Assembly (NCBI GenBank): GCA_023525715.1 | Contig: CM042012.1 | Location: 60,557,705 to 60,621,704 of the forward strand | From: Cichorium intybus | Lineage: Eukaryota > Streptophyta > Magnoliopsida > Asterales > Asteraceae | Length of the DNA stretch: 64,000 nucleotides | Reading direction: 5' to 3' | Shown: positions 1 through 17,429 of the stretch, one piece after another | Position numbering within the stretch: position 1 is the first letter of the stretch | Layout of the letters: each line of letters starts with the position of its first letter | Program-made: the position numbers and the translations under genes | The notes under the pieces: model-generated | Seen by the model: the letters and a program-made list of their open reading frames with translations, nothing else | Database searches by the model: none | What the model was told of the DNA's origin: nothing

Positions 1-113
1 TCATCAAGGATCATGTGTGAAGTTTCACTTCATATGAGATTAAGTTATTGCAAATTAGTCTCATTCTTACTTTAGTGATTCCGAGGACGGAATCCGTTTA
101 AGGGGTAGATAAT
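1..113 (+). mobile_element. 3' end of Gypsy-type internal region with polypurine tract
   Basis: This is the last piece of the internal domain of an LTR retrotransposon whose body lies left of the window. A motif CCGAGGACGGAATCC at about 81-95 is followed by the polypurine tract TTTAAGGGGTAGATAAT directly before the LTR. The same arrangement precedes the 3' LTR at 55473. A 'GGGGACGAAATT...AAGGGG' run before a TGT...ACA LTR is what I know from Tekay/Del-type chromoviruses; the lineage is an inference. No reading frame is visible in this short piece. Confidence 0.8.
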
Positions 114-623
114 TGTGACAACAAAATTTTTTGTATAAATAAGAATTAAGTGTAAGTATATTTGATGTTAAGAATGATTGATGTCACATTTATTAAATGT
201 ATAATTAAATGGCAAAATGGTCCAAGAAGGTAAAAGTATGGAAGCTTATGTCTTAAGACCTCTTATTAAGTCATAATGAAGTTGTTTCTTTATCTGAAAA
301 TGACATAAGGGAAGAATGTGAATTAAGGGACTATAAGTGAAAAGTTTATTGTACAAACTTTGGAAATTAATATCTCGAAATCTAAGAGGAATTGGGAAAA
401 AGTTATCAAGATGACTTTGGTAATATTTGAGATAATAAGAAGATAGGAAAAAGATTCAGGCCGTTTGGAGTTATAACGAATAAGTTATGAAGGTTTTAAG
501 ATGGTCTAAAAGTGAAAAATGACCAAAGGGTCATTTTCAAGGATTGATAGTGGAAAATCTATTAAGAATCAGACTTAAGTCAGTAGAAGAAAGTTGTAAA
601 GCGCATTCCCACCTTTCTATAGG

Positions 624-629
624 TATAAA
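624..629 (+). promoter_or_regulatory. Candidate TATA box of the long LTR
   Basis: TATAAA at 624-629, about 510 bp into the LTR. The related LTR at 42971 has TATAAA 462 bp in. Transcription would start near 655. Inferred by position and similarity. Confidence 0.45.
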
Positions 630-3340
630 ATTTGTAAAATTTGGACGTCGGTTGTAGAAGTTATGACCTTGGTTCTTTCTTTTTTTCTTTTTTTTTTCTT
701 TGAAAGGCAAAGCCTTAAATTAATAGGGGAAGATCAAGAAAATTTTATATGTAAAAGTTTGAATATTTTCCAAGGCATGAATTTAAGGGCATTTTGGTAA
801 TTTGTACGAAATCCACCCAAATCAAAACTAGGTAAAAGCTATGGTCGCGTTTTATGTTTCAGTGGGCTGATCCTTGAGTAGAAAGACAAAAATCGGGAAT
901 ATGGAAGCAAATAACACACGCGTCTGAATGGATGCGTGTTCATGAAAAATTGAGAATGAGAAAGAGAAATCGAGTGAGTTGGAAATCGAGATTCAGAAAG
1001 GGATTTAGAGGGAGAAAGGAAAAAGGGAAACAGAGGATTCGAGAGAGAAAGAGATGGATCGCGATAGGAAAATCCAGACAGAAAGAAACCTGATACGCGT
1101 ATATGTGTGGAGCAATTGTGCGTGAAATCAGAAAGAGGAAACGGTGGAGTAAGAACTCGATAAAATACACTTCCAAATCTTGAAATCGAGATAGAGCAAG
1201 AGAGGGACAGATCGATATTGGCCTTTTGTCTCAAGATTTCCAGCAGCAAGACTAGACAGAAGAAAAGAAGATCAACGGGAGCAAGGGGAAAATGAGGCAG
1301 GAGGTCGGAGGTGAAGGCGGACGCCGGTGATGAGCCGGTGGTGGCTGGTGCTCCGATTTGCAGGTTGCTAAACAGATGTTTAAGCTCAATGCCTCTAATT
1401 TTCCAGCAATGATTCAAGTAGAGGTAAATCCTTTTGAGCCCTAGTTAAATCTTGAGTTTTGGAATCAAAATAATTGATGCATGATCAAATTTAGTGTTGG
1501 ATATTGAAATACATTGAAGTTGGGATCACATGATGGACAAAACTATACATATGATTGAGATTTAATCATGCATGATGAAATTGGGTTCATATTTTCTTTG
1601 AAATGCTTTATGTTAAGGGTCTTTTGCTTGGTGTTAAATTGGAATTGTGAAAGAAGCAAGAGAATGAAACTTGGCATTTATAAATTTGGACAGCTTTGAC
1701 TTTTCTGTCAAAGTCAAACCACAAGTCTAGAAATCAAATTGGTTTGGGTTAGGTTTGGTTTGTGTTGAAATTGGACTTGTATTCATGATATGCCATTAGT
1801 ATGGAACTAGAAACACCAAAGAATCAATAAAATGAAGGTAGTTAGCTTGGTGATAATCAAATGTCAAAAAGAGGAACAAGTTTGACTTTTATAAAGTCTA
1901 AATGAGACAAGAATGAAAATTGATCATTGTGATCAAGAAACTAGTTAAAGTATGATTCATGGGACATGCTTATACTTTAATATGGTAGCATTGGATTGGT
2001 GATACAAGTATTTGGTTAAACATCATGTAATGTATCATTTACGTATAAAAAGACTATAATTTGACTATTTTAGTTAAATGGCCGTTTTAGGCCTAAGAAG
2101 CAAAAGTTTGAGAATTTGCCCCAAGACTTGAATACTATGGTTCATTGTCATATAAGTATGCTAGATTAAAAGAAGTAACCAAGTTTGGGTCAAGAAAGAA
2201 GGTGTTTTGGTTAAGTTTAAAAATGGATCAAAATAGCCGTGGTTAAACTAAAAGTTACCGTTTTAGCAAATACGAGCCCGTATTAGTATGAAATGAATTT
2301 ATACCAACATTTATGTGTTGTTGGGTGGTTTTGGAAACAAAATATGTAAAAAATGTGATGTTTAAAAATAAATTTTATTTTTATAATTTTAACGGGCAAA
2401 TTTGCCAAAAATGGAATAAAAGAGCGAAAGGAAAGATGTTTTAACATCTAGGCACTGATATTATTTTATAAACATATTAATATCACAAAGTTACTAAAAT
2501 TTCATACTAAAACCCGAGAAAACACAATTAGGCAAAGTAGGATGCCTAAATGAGAAAACGGTCAAAAAGTGTCGAAATGAAAAATGGATTAAAATGCTGC
2601 ATGAAGCTTTATACATGTTTTAAACACTATTAGTACATTGTTGTGTTATATAACAATTACTTAAACAAGAGTTTACACGAATTTGGACTAAGTTGTCAAA
2701 ATGGGACAAAAAGGGTAAAATTGTCCAAAATGCTTATTATGCTTAAAGAGTCATACTTAACCATTAGAATAGAATTAGATAATGACTAGTAGTAGTCAAG
2801 AATGATTAGACACATGATATATGTTTAGTTTTCTAATATGTTCTAATCTTCTAATAGATTAATAGAGATTGAAGGACGTTTGGAAGCAACGAAAGGATAG
2901 AGTTATGTGGATTAGTATAGCTAGACGTACCTAGCTACTAAGGTGAGTACATGTGGCATTTTTCCTCTTTGAGGTACATGGCAAAAATGTTTTCATGGTT
3001 TATGTGAATTTCGAATATGAAATAATATGCAAGTTTATTTTACTTATGACCTATTTATAAAAGTCTTGTACAATGATTTGAAAGCAAGTTTTGGCATTTA
3101 GCCGCTATGAGTTGAAAATACGATTTGACATTAAGCCTAATATGTTTTGAAAAGTGTGATTTGATATCAAACTGAATCGGAATTGAAAAGATTGGTTTGG
3201 CACTAGCCTTAATGTGATTTCAGCAAGTAATTTGATGTCAAATCATATTACGTTTTCTTTTTATGACTGGTATTTGAGATATGAATGAATGCAGCAATGC
3301 AAGTTAGTATGTTACCCACCTTTGCCTGGGCCATGATATT

Positions 3341-3462
3341 CCCATAAGGGAATATAGAGGAGTCTACTGGGGTGGTACCTTCCCCTTCGCGAAGTAGATG
3401 TCCCATAAGGGAATATAGAGGAGTCTACTGGGGTGGTACCTTCCCCTTCGCGAAGTAGATGT
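3341..3462 (+). repeat. 61-bp tandem duplication inside LTR
   Basis: Two essentially identical 61-bp units, 3341-3401 and 3402-3462, each starting CCCATAAGGG and ending GAAGTAGATGT. The same sequence class (ACTACTGGGATGGTACC...GAAGTAG) occurs once in the LTRs at 42971 and 55473, so this is a local duplication in this copy or family. Confidence 0.9.
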
Positions 3463-4246
3463 CCTAAAACACATGATGCTAGGATGGACTGATTTTGTTC
3501 TTTTCATCTTAGTATAGACTTAGGATATCACCAAGCGTGATTATCCTAAGTATAAAAATCAAGCATGTTATGATACCAGACAAAGCATGTGAAAAGATGT
3601 TGAGGTGGTTTCATTATGTTCTTACCATCTCAGTATAGAGTTGGGGTATCACCAAGAGTGATTAAGGCCCTAAGTATAAAAATCCAAATGTATCTGATAA
3701 CCAGTCAAGTTTAAGAAATGAAAGTTTTATAATGTCAAACTTTTTATTAAAGGCTTTCAAAGCAAAACAATGACACGTTTCAGTTATAATGATTTTAACA
3801 GCAAGTGTTATGATATGATTTGGTTACAAAGATTTTGAAAATGTTATATGTTATGTTTATAAATGTTTTGTGTCCAAACCCATGTAGCTCACGAGACATT
3901 ATTGTCTTACGTATTTTATTTTATGCCATGTATCCCGGGTTCTAGACACGAGAGATAGAAGCAGGTAGATGACTCGAGGATATTGAGATTTTAGATGGAG
4001 CGAATTCTGGCTCATGTAACGGTTTGTAATCCTAACTTGCTTTCTATGGTCTTGTATGATATGAAGTTGTAACCTCCGAAGTTGTATAAAAATTTTTACA
4101 ACTAAATAGTTTATATTGGGACTAAAATTGATACTAGGTCATGAGAAAAGTTTTTAAAGCTTGACAATCTGTTTTATAAAGAAACATGGTTTTCGAAATA
4201 TGAGATTTTTCAATAACGAGTTTTATAAAATATTGCACTATCTATT

Positions 4247-4330
4247 GTGCTTTTGACGAAATGCGCTTTTGACGTAATGCGCTTTTGGCGTAATGCGCTT
4301 TTGGCAAAATGCGCTTTTGGCGTTATTGCG
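4247..4330 (+). repeat. 16-bp minisatellite at the LTR 3' end
   Basis: About five copies of a 16-bp unit close to AATGCGCTTTTGGCGT, with single-base variation (GACGA, GACGT, GGCGT, GGCAA). They lie 50-130 bp before the LTR end. Confidence 0.85.
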
Positions 4331-4375
4331 TTTTTCTTAAAAAAAAATAAAAAAGGGGACAAATTTTGGGGTGTT

Positions 4376-7190
<2,815 letters not shown>

Positions 7191-7283
<93 letters not shown>
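7191..7283. repeat. (TA)n microsatellite, about 93 bp
   Basis: Pure AT dinucleotides bounding the right end of element C. Between it and the Copia LTR (7284-7461) I see only AT-rich sequence with no recognisable feature. Confidence 0.97.
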
Positions 7284-7284
<1 letters not shown>

Positions 7285-7461
7285 CAAAGAATCGTAACAA
7301 TACTCAAAAACCCCAAATAACTTGAAAACATGTGTATTTGATAGGTTAACTAGGAGTGGGAACCATATAATAAGAAAAGTGTAACATATGTGTAAACTGC
7401 CACATAAAAAAGTGCAAATTGATTTATATATAGATCAATGTAAAATTTAAAACGTTACTTT

Positions 7462-7750
7462 TGTTGATAATTTCCGGATCAGTTTGACTTTGGGATTAGT
7501 CTTACACGATGAGGTGATAAGATAATCATTATCTAACAAATGCGAGTAGGTATTATCTTGGATTCAAAGTCATCAGTTTGTAATTATCTACATAAATCCG
7601 GTTAGTATATATAGTTGCTAGATATCGAGTTTAGGGTATCGAGTGAAGGAAACGATTGTAGCAAAGTTTTGAGTTATTTTCTTTGTTATAATAAGAGTTT
7701 TTCCTCAGTTTTCTGTTAATACTATCGTTTATTTATTATCCTTGGTACCA
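7462..7750 (+). repeat. 5' LTR of the Copia derivative
   Basis: Starts TGTTGATAATTTCC and ends CTTGGTACCA just before the primer site. Its last about 105 bp (from AAGGAAACGATTG at 7647) recur at 9713-9819 with a few differences. The start is set by the TG and the usual Copia LTR size, so it is less certain than the end. Confidence 0.7.
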
Positions 7751-7754
7751 TATT

Positions 7755-7768
7755 TGGTATCAGAGCCA
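7755..7768 (+). other. Primer-binding site, initiator tRNA-Met type
   Basis: TGGTATCAGAGCCA four bases after the LTR, the standard Copia first-strand primer site. Confidence 0.9.
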
Positions 7769-7796
7769 CCTTTGGTGAAGAACAACCGCGTAAGGG

Positions 7797-8460
7797 ATGG
7801 TAGAAGGAGATACTAGCTCCGGGTGTACAGGGGGTGCGACAGGAGGCACGAAAGATGGGTCGTCCTCTTTCTCGTTTCAAGTCCCGATGCTGACAGCGGT
7901 AAATTACACGGTTTGGGCAATACGAATGAAGGTAATTCTCAATGTACATCAGGTATGGGATGTCATTGATCTAGGTGTATCGGATCCAAAGAAGAATAAT
8001 AATGTTGTGGCAGTTCTTTTCCAATCAATTCCAGAAGACATGATTTTACAAGTCGGCACGATGAACACAGCAAAAGAAATCTGGGATGCAATCAAGACTC
8101 GACATCTGGGGGCAGACAGAGTAAGGGAAGCTCGATTGCAAACATTAATGACTGAGTTTGAGAATCTCAAGATGAAAGACACGAGTTTAATAGACAAGTT
8201 CGCAAGCCAACTGTCCGGTATCGCTTCAAAATCTTCGTCCCTTGGAGAAAAAATGGAAGAATGCAAACTTGTCAAGAAGTTTCTCACCGGATTACCCAGA
8301 AAGTTCATACATATAGTTGCATCAATTGAATATATACTCGATCTTAAAACTATCGGCTTTGAAGATGTCGTGGGGCGTTTAAAATCCTATGAAGAACGAA
8401 TACGCGAAGATGAACCTACAAACGATCAAGGCAAGCTTATGTTTCACAAAGCAGAGTCTC
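7797..8460 (+). pseudogene. Copia gag (capsid part), 3' truncated
   Basis: The frame opens with ATG at 7797, 29 bp after the primer site, and reads as a Copia-type gag for about 221 residues. The N-terminal region has the usual LTAVNYTVWAIRMKVIL motif (about residues 31-47), which matches the conserved gag start that binds around a Tyr-x-x-Trp core. A VWDVIDLG motif follows, then LGADRVREARLQTLMTEFENL in the capsid helix region and SYEERIREDE at the end. The CCHC knuckle that normally follows is gone. After about 8460 the frame reads nonsense and stops at 8486. Gag would package retrotransposon RNA; this copy cannot. Confidence 0.85.
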
Positions 8461-8462
8461 CC

Positions 8463-9597
8463 CACCAATGTCTATTACATTCCTAATTTAAAAGCCAACA
8501 TAATTAGCTTGGGGCTAGCAACTGAAAGTGGGTGTGAGGTGTCTATGAAAAGAAATTGTTTATGTCTGTTTGATAGTCATAGTTTCCTTGTGTTCAAAGT
8601 AAAGAGGTCACTGAACAGGTTATATAAAACCAAGATATCAGTTGGAAAACCAATATGCCTGCATAGTAGATTGTCTGAAGCAGGGTGGTTATGGCATGCT
8701 AGGCTTGGGCACGCCAACTTGGATGCTATTACGATGATCAGTAAGAAAGAAATAGAAAAAGGTTTACCACTGATTTCCGGAAGTAGTCAAGTTTGTGAAG
8801 CTTGTTTAGTTGGGAAACATACACGAAGCCCGTTTCCTAAAATTTCAGTGTACCGAGCAAATGGTACATTTGAACTTGAACTGGTTCATGGGGATCTTTG
8901 TGGACTGATATCGCCACCAACTATCGCCTGGAATAGGTATATCTTTGTCTTAATTGATGACCACTCACATTTTATGTGGTGCTTCCTCATGAAAGAGAAG
9001 AACAATGTGATCGACTGTTTCAAAAGGTTCAAGAAGAAAGTTGAAATAGAAACCGGAAACGTTATAAAGATTCTTCGAACAGACAGAGGTGGCGAGTTCA
9101 CCTCACGAGAATTCGACAAACTGTGTGACGATCACGGTATGATAAGGCATCTTACGGCACCATACACGCCTCAGCATAACTGCGTGGTTGAAAGGCGAAA
9201 TCGCACGCTTCTTGAGATGACTCGGAGTATGCTAAAGGCAAAACTCGTTCCAAATTATTTGTGGGGTTAAGCTGTTATTCATGCGACTCACATAATCAAC
9301 AGAATCTCAACAATGGCGTTGAGAGAAACGGCTCCATATGAAGCATATTACCATCAGAAACCTAACATTGAACACCTACGTGTATTCGGGTGTGTAGCCT
9401 ATGCGAAGATAGTTGGACCCCATCAGAAGAAGCTAGATGATCGCACCAGGAAAACTGTCTACTTCATATTGGGACCGGGGTCAAAAGCTTACCTTTTGTA
9501 TGATCCCCTGGTCCGGAGAATCATTGTGTCACGAGATGTACTTTTCGACGAAAATGCAAGTTGGAACTGGGAGTTGGAGTTGGAGTCTGTATTGAAA
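8463..9597 (+). pseudogene. Copia pre-integrase and integrase, one in-frame stop, no RT
   Basis: From about 8463 a different frame (also open from 8389) begins in VYYIPNLKANIISLG, the conserved stretch between protease and integrase. It is followed by LWHARLGHANL with the His residues of the zinc-binding region and CEACLVGKHTRSPF with its Cys pair. The core shows HGDLCG (first Asp), RTDRGGEF (second Asp) and VVERRNRTLLEM (Glu), so the D,D,E residues are still present. A single TAA at 9268-9270 interrupts the frame after NYLWG; sense resumes in the same frame as HATHIINRI...LRVFGCVAYAKI and the KKLDDRTRK region, the Copia integrase C-terminus. Integrase would insert the cDNA. The sequence ends before any RT. 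Confidence 0.9.
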
Positions 9598-9712
9598 CCG
9601 GGCATGTTTTTGGTCCATTGGTCGACACAAGTAGACACCGGTGATGGATGGTCCGGTGGCTACGGAGGGAAGTAACGATGACGAAGGGCATATACATGAA
9701 AATCCCAACCCC

Positions 9713-9819
9713 GAAGGAAACGATTGTAGCAAAGTTTTGAGTTATTTCTTTGTTATAATAAAGAGTTTTTCCTCAGTTTTTCTGTTAATACTCTCGTTTA
9801 TTTATGATCCTTGGTACCA
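9713..9819 (+). repeat. 3' LTR fragment of the Copia derivative
   Basis: Matches 7647-7750 from AAGGAAACGATTG to CTTGGTACCA with small indels. The first about 180 bp of the LTR are missing, so the internal deletion ran into the LTR. Confidence 0.85.
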
Positions 9820-10386
9820 CATTATCACAACAACAAATTATTATTTTTAGAGCATTATCAACAAACTCTTTCTTGAGAGGTAATATGGGAGCCCACTATC
9901 CAAAGCGGATTCCCAAATGTTGAACGTTGAGCAGGGTACCCTGAATCGGTTAACAGTTTCAAAGATACGAACCACATATTCATCATGATGTCCCAAGGAC
10001 TTCACCTATCAAATCTCATAGAAGGAACAACAAATCAAGACAATCTAACACCACAACCAAACATTAAGATACATATATCTCTGTATATCACTCTAAATAT
10101 ACATACACTTTCTCCAAGCCCTAACTTAGGCTTAGAGCATGATATTGAGGAAACTTGTTATTGCTCGTGTACCTATCTTTTCTTGTTTTTGGATACTACA
10201 CTCAATCCGATAGAGATACACCATTTTCTAATACCAGTAAATATCAACGTAGGAATAATCATTGGCACCATATATAAAACTTCATTAGAAAAACTAGCAC
10301 AAAAATAATCCCAAATCGCAAAAAATAATATATACGAATCATTATCCTAAACATGTTGTTTAGTTCAATCAATCTAATATCCGATT
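9820..10386. other. AT-rich debris, probably 5' leader of a minus-strand LTR element
   Basis: No coding region. The stretch just left of 10387 (TCTAATATCCGATTG) looks like a decayed complement of the tRNA-Met primer site (TCTGATACCA...), which is where it would lie if 10387 begins a minus-strand LTR. The rest is unrecognised. Confidence 0.4.
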
Positions 10387-13026
<2,640 letters not shown>

Positions 13027-13355
13027 AGTAAAGGGGAAATATGTGGGAAAACATGGAGAATGGAAATTTAGTAACTGCAAAAATTTGACGTTTTTTAAAG
13101 AAAATTTTAGCGAATAAATTATCAATCAAAAATAGCGAAATATTAAATGATAGATTTGAATCACGATGGTAAATTTTTGTTTTTTAATATTCAAAAAAAT
13201 GATTTTTCGTCTAGAAACATAATAATTTTTAAAATATGAGAAATTGAGCACAATAGCATTTTTACTACGAGTTTTTCAAAGTGTACGAAAACCCAAGTTT
13301 AAGTACATTATAAGTGATAAACCGTACGCTCAGCTATCATGACTCTGATACTAAT
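13027..13355 (-). mobile_element. Leader/internal fragment of a minus-strand LTR element, copy 1
   Basis: Homologous to 14041-14430 (shared blocks such as GAGTTTTTCAAAGTGTACG and AAACCCAAGTTTAAGTA). Next to the LTR it carries GACTCTGATACTA, the complement of a decayed tRNA-Met primer site, so this is the region just inside a minus-strand 5' LTR. Confidence 0.65.
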
Positions 13356-14040
13356 TGTAGAAAATAAAAGAAAGAATGAATGTTGAGTCGAGGATCATTC
13401 GCTTAATAATAAACATTCGCTCAATAATAAACAAAAATATAAAAATGAAGTGCAGAAATGTAAAGAAGCGATATATTAAAGTGTGAAAAATATAAATGAT
13501 TTGAAATGTAAATTGCGGAATATTAAATAAATTGTAAAGACGAGTGCGGAAATTAAACGACAAAAAATTAAACGATATAATGTAATTCTATGTTCATCGA
13601 TATAAAAGAGATGTTTCAAATTTAACATTGAGCTCACAAAACACTCTTTCTAATCTATGTTGAATTACATTAACACATACACACACACACACTTAACAGA
13701 AAACGAGATAGAATAAGAGTTTGATGTTCATGTGGCTAGAGAGAATTTTCCAGCCATTTTTTTAGTTCTTTTAGACTATATTGGAGTGATAGTGTAGCTT
13801 GATGTGTGTTGTTGATTCATGACCAAAGACTCCTATTTATAGGAGCAAGAAGAGATATTTTACAAGATCAGTAGTACAAAATAACTATTAAACCATTCTC
13901 CTACCCTAGACACACTTAAATACAAATATTTTCAACCTTATTGTGTTTCTGGCTTGGACCGCATAACCCATTACTTTCTTAAACACCAAAATATATATCC
14001 TGAACATTGAGTCATTTTGACAGAAAGTCAACTTCAACTT
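13356..14040 (-). repeat. LTR of old minus-strand element, copy 1
   Basis: Starts (plus strand) TGTAGAAAATAAAAG next to the primer-site remnant and ends about TCAACTTCAAC. It contains CTCCTATTTATAGGAGC, a palindrome around a TATA-like core, and TTGTGTTTCTGGCTTGGACC. A second copy is at 14431 and is interrupted by a large insertion. Confidence 0.65.
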
Positions 14041-14430
14041 TTTTTGTGGGAAAATATGGAGAAGGGAAATATATTAACACAAAAATTTCATGTTTTTTAC
14101 AGAAATTTTCAGCGAAGAATTTGTCAAACAAAAATAGAGAAATATTTAACAAGAGATTTGAATCACGGTCGTAAATTTTTGTTTTTAATATCCAATTTTT
14201 TTCGTCTAGAAGCATATTAATGTTTAAAAAAAGTGTTTTGTTTTACTTGTCATTACACATTTTATGTCATTTACGTCCTTTACGATTTGTTTTTGTTAAA
14301 ACGAAATTGAGCACAGTAGCATACAAATGACCAATTTTAATACGAGTTTTTCAAAGTGTACGAAAACCCAAGTTTAAGTAAATTATAAGTGAAAAATCAT
14401 ATGGTCATCTACTATAGCTCTGAAATCAAT
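14041..14430 (-). mobile_element. Leader/internal fragment of minus-strand LTR element, copy 2
   Basis: Diverged duplicate of 13027-13355, again ending in a primer-site remnant (CTCTGAAATCAATTG) beside the LTR at 14431. The order LTR-leader-LTR-leader points to unequal recombination between tandem copies. Confidence 0.6.
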
Positions 14431-14953
14431 TGTTGAAAATAAAAGAAAGAAAGACTGTTGGGCCCGGGATCTTCCGCTCAACAACAAATGAAAATATAAA
14501 AGTGAATTGTGGAAATGTAAAGGAATAATATATTAAAGTGCCGAAAATATAAATGACTTGAAATTTAAATTGCGGAATATTAACTATTATAATGATGAGT
14601 GCGGAAATTAAAAGACAAGAATTTAAACGATATAATGTAGTTCGAATGTTCATTGATATAAAAGAGATTTTACAAATTTAACATTAGGCTCACAAAACAC
14701 TTTTTCTAATCTATGGTGAAATCGTTGACAAACACACACACACACACACACACACTTAAAAGAAAAGAAGATAAAATAGAGGCTTTGATGTTCATGTGGC
14801 TGGAATTCTCTAGTCACTCATCCAATTCTTTTATACTACATTAGAGTGATAATGTGGTGTTGTGTGAAGTGTTTGTTGATTTATGACCAAAAGCTCCTAT
14901 TTATAGGAGCAAGAAGAGATGTTTTACAAGGTCAGTAGTACAACAGAAAGAAC

Positions 14954-15365
<412 letters not shown>

Positions 15366-15626
15366 ATTCAGGGATGGTTACAATTTTAATAGGATAAGAA
15401 TCTAATCAATATAATTACGGACTTTACTTAAGTACAAAAGTCTTCACGCTGCCACTGGATGATATACAATATAAGATGTTGACAGTGTGAAGTAGTCAAT
15501 CATTGGATTCACAGCCCCTAATATGATGTTTTCAAAACTCAAAAAAAAGTATGACTCACTATTGATATTACATATTCCGCTTCATCTAGGATCTCGCTCT
15601 TAATCCACATGTAGTTGTCATGATAC

Positions 15627-16402
15627 TAGGGGTGAGCAAATGGACCGGGGAACCGGTTGGAACCAGGAACCGAACCGGAACCGACTCGGGAACCGGTAGT
15701 ACCAATCGGGCCGGGACCTAAATGAACTTATTAAATACAATCTATGTACGAAGTCAGAAGTTATACTTCTAGAAAGTAAATTGTTTCGTTTTCTAAAACA
15801 AATATTTTCATATCTAAATCGAAAAAATCATTTAAAGTTTTGTCTAATAGATATTGTTATTTCTAAAAGTATAGTTAATTAATCTCTATATTTCAAATAC
15901 CTAATATTCTTGGTTTTTCAATATAAACATGAAGTCGGGTAGTTTTTTGATTTCACTTTTTAATAGGTTGACATATTTGAAATTTTTTGATACGTCGGGA
16001 TTAGTTCTTTTAATCTAAAATTAATAAATAAAAAAATGAAGCCAACACATGGGAAAGGTTCGAACCGAACTAAATAAACATTACCTATTCGAACATTCCC
16101 CTTTTTATTTTGAGTTTTTTATTTAACACGTATGACATTTAAATAAACATAACCTAAATGAACTTATTATAAGTCAATGGAATGAAATTGTCGCATCTAG
16201 ATTCTGATGTTAACAATGAACGATTCTTTACACACACTTGAAATCGCGTATACCGGTTCCAACTTTTAAGAACCGACAAGAACCGAAACCGAAACCGGAA
16301 CCGGCGGTCCGGTTCGGTTCCATATTTTCACTATATTCCGGTTCCCGGTCCGGGTCCGGGTCGGGCCGGTTCTGGCCGGTTCGGTTCCTTTGCTCATCCA
16401 TA
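15627..16402. mobile_element. Non-autonomous hAT element, 776 bp
   Basis: Terminal inverted repeats TAGGGGTGAGCAAA and TTTGCTCATCCATA, flanked by a perfect 8-bp duplication CATGATAC (15619-15626 and 16403-16410). Eight-bp duplications and this type of end are typical of hAT. Both subterminal regions are packed with GGAACCGG/CCGGTTCC-type motifs (15645-15720 and 16250-16390), likely transposase-binding repeats. There is no transposase. It interrupts the minus-strand Copia element. Confidence 0.92.
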
Positions 16403-16511
16403 CATGATACAGCTCCTGACTTCGTTTCTTCAGCTCAAAAGACAGTAGATAATGAAAACCTCCTGCTAATTCCTCCTTGGCACATTCACACCTTCGGTGG
16501 AACAAATAATT

Positions 16512-17400
16512 AGTATGGGCAAGAGGAATCTCATTTGTTCACATGAAACACATCACACCATTTTCATCTTTGTAGAACATTCCATGCTCTGGCTCTTGTA
16601 TAAGCTTGAAAGCCTCATGTTCAGCTCCAGGGGGATGAGAATTGTTGATAACCATTGACCTACTAGGCAGCAGATGCTTGGTGTGAGTGCTTCTAGATCT
16701 TTTTTTATGCACATGAAAAGACACCCTGGATGAAGACGCTGTAGAAGGAAGAAGGTCCAACTTCCTTGCATTACAGGGCCATCTTAAGTTCCTGAGAATG
16801 AAGCATGTTATGCTTTTTGAAAATATTGGCAATTTACAACCATTCGTTGTATCCGTATTTGACAATATTTGAAATTAGGACATCCTTAGGGAACTCACCC
16901 TCATCTCTTCTTCTGGACATCTGAGGTAGCAAAATCTTCTGATCTTGGAGCTTTACACATCTTACTTTGACCATGGGATACACTGAGTGGCGCTGGTAAA
17001 CACATCAGGGTATTTGGATAACTCAAATTTTCTATTAACCTCATCCACTCTTAATCGTTTGGAAACTAGGGAGTCAAACTGCTTGATGAGTGCCTTCCGC
17101 TGGTCATGGCTATCTTTCTCTTGAGGGCGCTTTTGAACCAGCCTGTCGTCTCCAAGAGTAATGATCTGATTGGTCATCACGATATTTCAAATTTTCTGAC
17201 TTCTTCTTCAGACATTCTCCACTCTACAACATTTTCTTTGATAAAGGAACGCATCCTCACCCTTTATGAAGATTCAGGGGTAGAGAAGACGACCGTGGGT
17301 CGCTTTCTGGACTTGGAGAAGATAGGCTAAAGGTCTTGAGAGGATTCAGAAGAATCGTTTTGGTTAGTGCCCTGATCTGTCTGAGCACTATGTTCTGGAT
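16512..17400 (-). pseudogene. Retrotransposon accessory ORF remnant, C-terminal part
   Basis: Minus-strand sense is spread over several frames. From right to left: KALIKQFDSLVSKRLRVDEV (about 17095-17036), ELSKYPDVFTSATQ and IPWSKV (about 17030-16966), a stretch resembling VKYGYNEWLQIAN, then NNSHPPGAEHEAFKLIQEPE and HGMFYKDENGVMCFM (about 16640-16542). I recognise this as the end of a long accessory/gag-region ORF common in Asteraceae retrotransposons; its function is not known to me. Frameshifts and stops make it a pseudogene. It is the probable continuation of 18890-20247 on the same strand, split by the LINE at 17430. Confidence 0.5.
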
Positions 17401-17429
17401 AAACAACCGATATGGGGGAACATTCTCAG

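Larger units (their letters stand above)
7462..9819 (+). mobile_element. Copia LTR retrotransposon, large deletion derivative
   Basis: Parts in order: a 289-bp LTR starting TGTTGATA; an initiator-tRNA-Met primer site; a gag frame; integrase; and a 107-bp fragment identical in type to the end of the LTR. Missing are the gag zinc knuckle, protease, reverse transcriptase, RNase H and the first part of the 3' LTR. One deletion joins gag to the pre-integrase region near 8460; another joins the integrase C-terminus to the LTR near 9713. A target duplication is not visible (ACTTT on the left, CATTA on the right), so the ends may be altered. Confidence 0.85.

Noticed and set aside
839..1417. 192-codon minus-strand frame in the first LTR
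   Set aside because: Complement of a purine-rich leader stretch; Ser/Phe/Leu-rich by composition, no domain, inside an LTR.
7457..7461. Target duplication for the Copia derivative at 7462-9819
   Set aside because: ACTTT and CATTA do not match; the start of the LTR or the right border may be altered, so no duplication is claimed.
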